From Candidatus Chloroploca sp. Khr17 (lineage in GTDB: Bacteria; Chloroflexota; Chloroflexia; Chloroflexales; Chloroflexaceae), in NCBI RefSeq assembly GCF_004138165.1, contig NZ_RYFF01000022.1, positions 27,205-91,204 on the forward strand: 64,000 bases of DNA. The letters are read 5' to 3'. A program made the position numbers and the translations under genes. The notes beneath the pieces are model-generated. The model had not been told where the DNA came from and ran no database searches. It saw only the letters and a program-made list of their open reading frames with translations. Shown piece by piece: positions 62,670 through 64,000 of the stretch. Numbering within the stretch: position 1 is the stretch's first letter; the number at the start of each line of letters is the position of its first letter.

Positions 62670-62735
62670 CTGCCAGGTGTGCGCCGCCGCGATCCATGGG
62701 GGTACCGGAGGCATGTCCCGGCGCACACCTGGCAG
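62670..62735. repeat. 16-bp inverted repeat with a long loop
   Basis: CTGCCAGGTGTGCGCC (62670-62685) pairs with GGCGCACACCTGGCAG (62720-62735); the 34-base loop contains CCATGGGGGTACCGG. It lies about 55 bases from the end of the IS110 transposase gene and may be part of the insertion target or an IS end. Confidence 0.65.
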
Positions 62736-62789
62736 ATATTACGTTGACGTGTCCATTGGGCGAGCCAGACGACATACATATGTTCGTTT

Positions 62790-63779
62790 TTATAGAGGTT
62801 TAGGCTGCTTCGCCGATGGACCGAGGACTTTCGCGGGGTCGTAGGGGGTCTGATGCTTCAACACACCATAGATGATATGCACCAACTTACGCATGACGGC
62901 ACCGATAATCACTTTCTTGGGCTTGTTATTGGCGGCCAGACGTGCCGCAAAGGCCTTGACTGCCGGACAGTGGGTCATCGCGGTAATGGCGGGCCAGTAC
63001 AACGCCGACCGGAGGTTGGCATTGCCCATTTTCGACATGCGCGGTCGGCGGCGCACCGACGTCCCCGACTCGTACTGGCTGGGCGTGACCCCCGTATCGG
63101 CTGCCGCCGACCGTGCCGAGTCGTACTGGTCCATCGCCGCGAATTCGGCCAACAGCTTGGCGGCGGTGACCGTCCCAATCCCGACAATGCTGGTCAGCAG
63201 TTTCAGGTTCGTCCGCAGTTCGGGGTTGGCCTTCATATGCGCCGTGATCGCCTGGTCGACCTCCTGAATCTGCGTCGCAACCACCTTCAGGATGGCATCC
63301 AACGATTGGCGCACCAGCGCATCGGTGGTGTCCCGCAAGCGATTGGTGTGTTGCAGTTGCGTCTGAAGCAGATCGTCCCGATGGCGGACCAACGCCCGCA
63401 AATGCTGCCGCACCTCGCTCATCGGCTCCCACGCGGTCGGCTGGTGGGTCGCACAAAAGGACGCAATGATGACACTATCGAGCTTGTCGGTTTTGTTGCG
63501 CTGCATCGTGGCTTGGGCGTAGCCCTTGATCCGAGCCGGATTCACCACACTGACCGTGTGCCCCCGCGCGTGGAGCCACGTTGCGAGCGCCTCCCAGGAG
63601 ATGTTGGTGGCTTCCATACACGCATGGACGTGGGTCACGCCGAGCCGTATCAGCCAGTCGGTCAACTGGGCGAAGCCATCCGGGGTGTTGGGGAACGCCT
63701 GGTACTGATGGGCACCGGTTGCGGTCTGTACCGTCGCATCAAATGTCAGTTTCGCCAAATCAATGCCAAGGACGTCCAT
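62790..63779 (-). CDS. IS110-family transposase (DEDD recombinase)
   Basis: A 329-residue transposase. The N-terminal DEDD/RuvC-like domain starts DVLGIDLAKLTFDATV, with HACMEATNISWEALA; the C-terminal transposase-20 domain has LTSIVGIGTVTAAKLLAEF, ADTGVTPSQYESGTSV and the catalytic Ser region RMSKMGNANLRSALYW. The ATG at 63779 has AGGAGG six bases upstream, preferred over longer frames. IS110 elements lack terminal inverted repeats and insert with an RNA guide, so ends cannot be fixed by eye. It appears intact. It forms the right-hand border of the pyrimidine-type cluster. Confidence 0.93.
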   Translation of the reverse strand: MDVLGIDLAKLTFDATVQTATGAHQYQAFPNTPDGFAQLTDWLIRLGVTHVHACMEATNISWEALATWLHARGHTVSVVNPARIKGYAQATMQRNKTDKLDSVIIASFCATHQPTAWEPMSEVRQHLRALVRHRDDLLQTQLQHTNRLRDTTDALVRQSLDAILKVVATQIQEVDQAITAHMKANPELRTNLKLLTSIVGIGTVTAAKLLAEFAAMDQYDSARSAAADTGVTPSQYESGTSVRRRPRMSKMGNANLRSALYWPAITAMTHCPAVKAFAARLAANNKPKKVIIGAVMRKLVHIIYGVLKHQTPYDPAKVLGPSAKQPKPL

Positions 63780-63980
63780 GAGTTTCCTCCTCATTGCACG
63801 GTCGCCACGTCTGATGCGTGTTCTGGGCAGAACCTTGTTCGTGCGCCCTGGCAGGATGCCGGGAAACGATCTTACACAGCCTCGACGAACACGCGTACCA
63901 CTGCACATGACCGATCTGCCAGACGGCCTCATGGGCACAGGACTTTCACGGTCTTTTTCGGCACTGGCGTGCCCATGATA
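63780..63980 (-). ncRNA. Candidate IS110 bridge RNA region
   Basis: The 200 bases upstream of the transposase have no gene and hold a series of inverted repeats: ATGGGCAC (63931-63938) with GTGCCCAT (63969-63976), GTTCGT (63837) with ACGAAC (63885), and GTTCTGGGCAGAAC near 63823-63836. In IS110-group elements the bridge RNA is encoded in this position, with a 5' stem-loop and two internal loops for target and donor. The first repeat would be the 5' stem-loop and the GTTCGT stem would close one binding loop. Limits and loops are inferred. Confidence 0.5.
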
Positions 63981-64000
63981 GCAGGGTGGCGGTCGTGTGC

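Overview
The window is about 58% GC and densely coded. The gene set (minCDE, a FadN/FadA-type beta-oxidation pair, an alpha2-type glycyl-tRNA synthetase, a multi-repeat DUF5671-like membrane protein, an NMT1/THI5-like ABC system, MiaA, RecA-RecX) and its dispersed repeats fit a filamentous Chloroflexota, probably Chloroflexales. That placement is inferred from family resemblance; no rRNA or marker phylogeny was available.

Layout. 1-8.3 kb: 3' end of ftsK, a small unknown gene fused by overlap to a GlcE/GlcD-like double flavoprotein, a GT4 glycosyltransferase, an rmlD-like reductase overlapping rnc, and fabF. 8.6-16.6 kb: an M20D amidohydrolase, a two-gene membrane-protein unit, and a thiolase/hydroxyacyl-CoA dehydrogenase pair. 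17-23 kb: a GH35-GT2-GH2 carbohydrate operon. 23-29 kb: miaA, a GNAT enzyme and two divergent sensor kinases. 29-38 kb: DUF427, recA (interrupted by an intein)-recX-MBL-pyrG, and a 7TM-PAS-GAF-GGDEF protein. 38-47 kb: a zinc-ribbon Ser/Thr kinase, the minC-minD-minE-era operon in which Era carries an unusual N-terminal extension, a J-domain-like protein, a MarR regulator, 5-FTHF cyclo-ligase, a PD40 lipoprotein and a lipid kinase. 47-54.8 kb: xerD-glyS-unknown-tlyA, a zinc-ribbon membrane protein, a sugar-binding-type lipoprotein and a PPi-type phosphofructokinase. 55-62.6 kb: one codirectional cluster of ABC importer (two permeases, ATPase, lipoprotein), an LLM-family flavin enzyme, a dihydropyrimidinase/hydantoinase and a beta-ureidopropionase-type amidase. 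62.8-64 kb: an IS110-family element whose non-coding 5' end looks structured, as expected of a bridge RNA.

The window shows no phage, CRISPR, rRNA or recognisable tRNA gene. Its most striking non-genic signal is in the intergenic spaces: at least a dozen long inverted repeats (stems of 13-32 bp with very short loops), mostly at gene ends, several sharing loop sequences and a downstream GGGCGRCAGCCCT module while their outer stems differ. A second dispersed family (TTTGACGCAAAGG) sits at or inside stop codons of several genes. The most interesting gene-level hypotheses are the pyrimidine/hydantoin uptake-and-degradation cluster with an LLM enzyme where a dehydrogenase would be expected, the DUF2283-like/Era fusion inside a min operon, and the intein in the RecA L2 loop.
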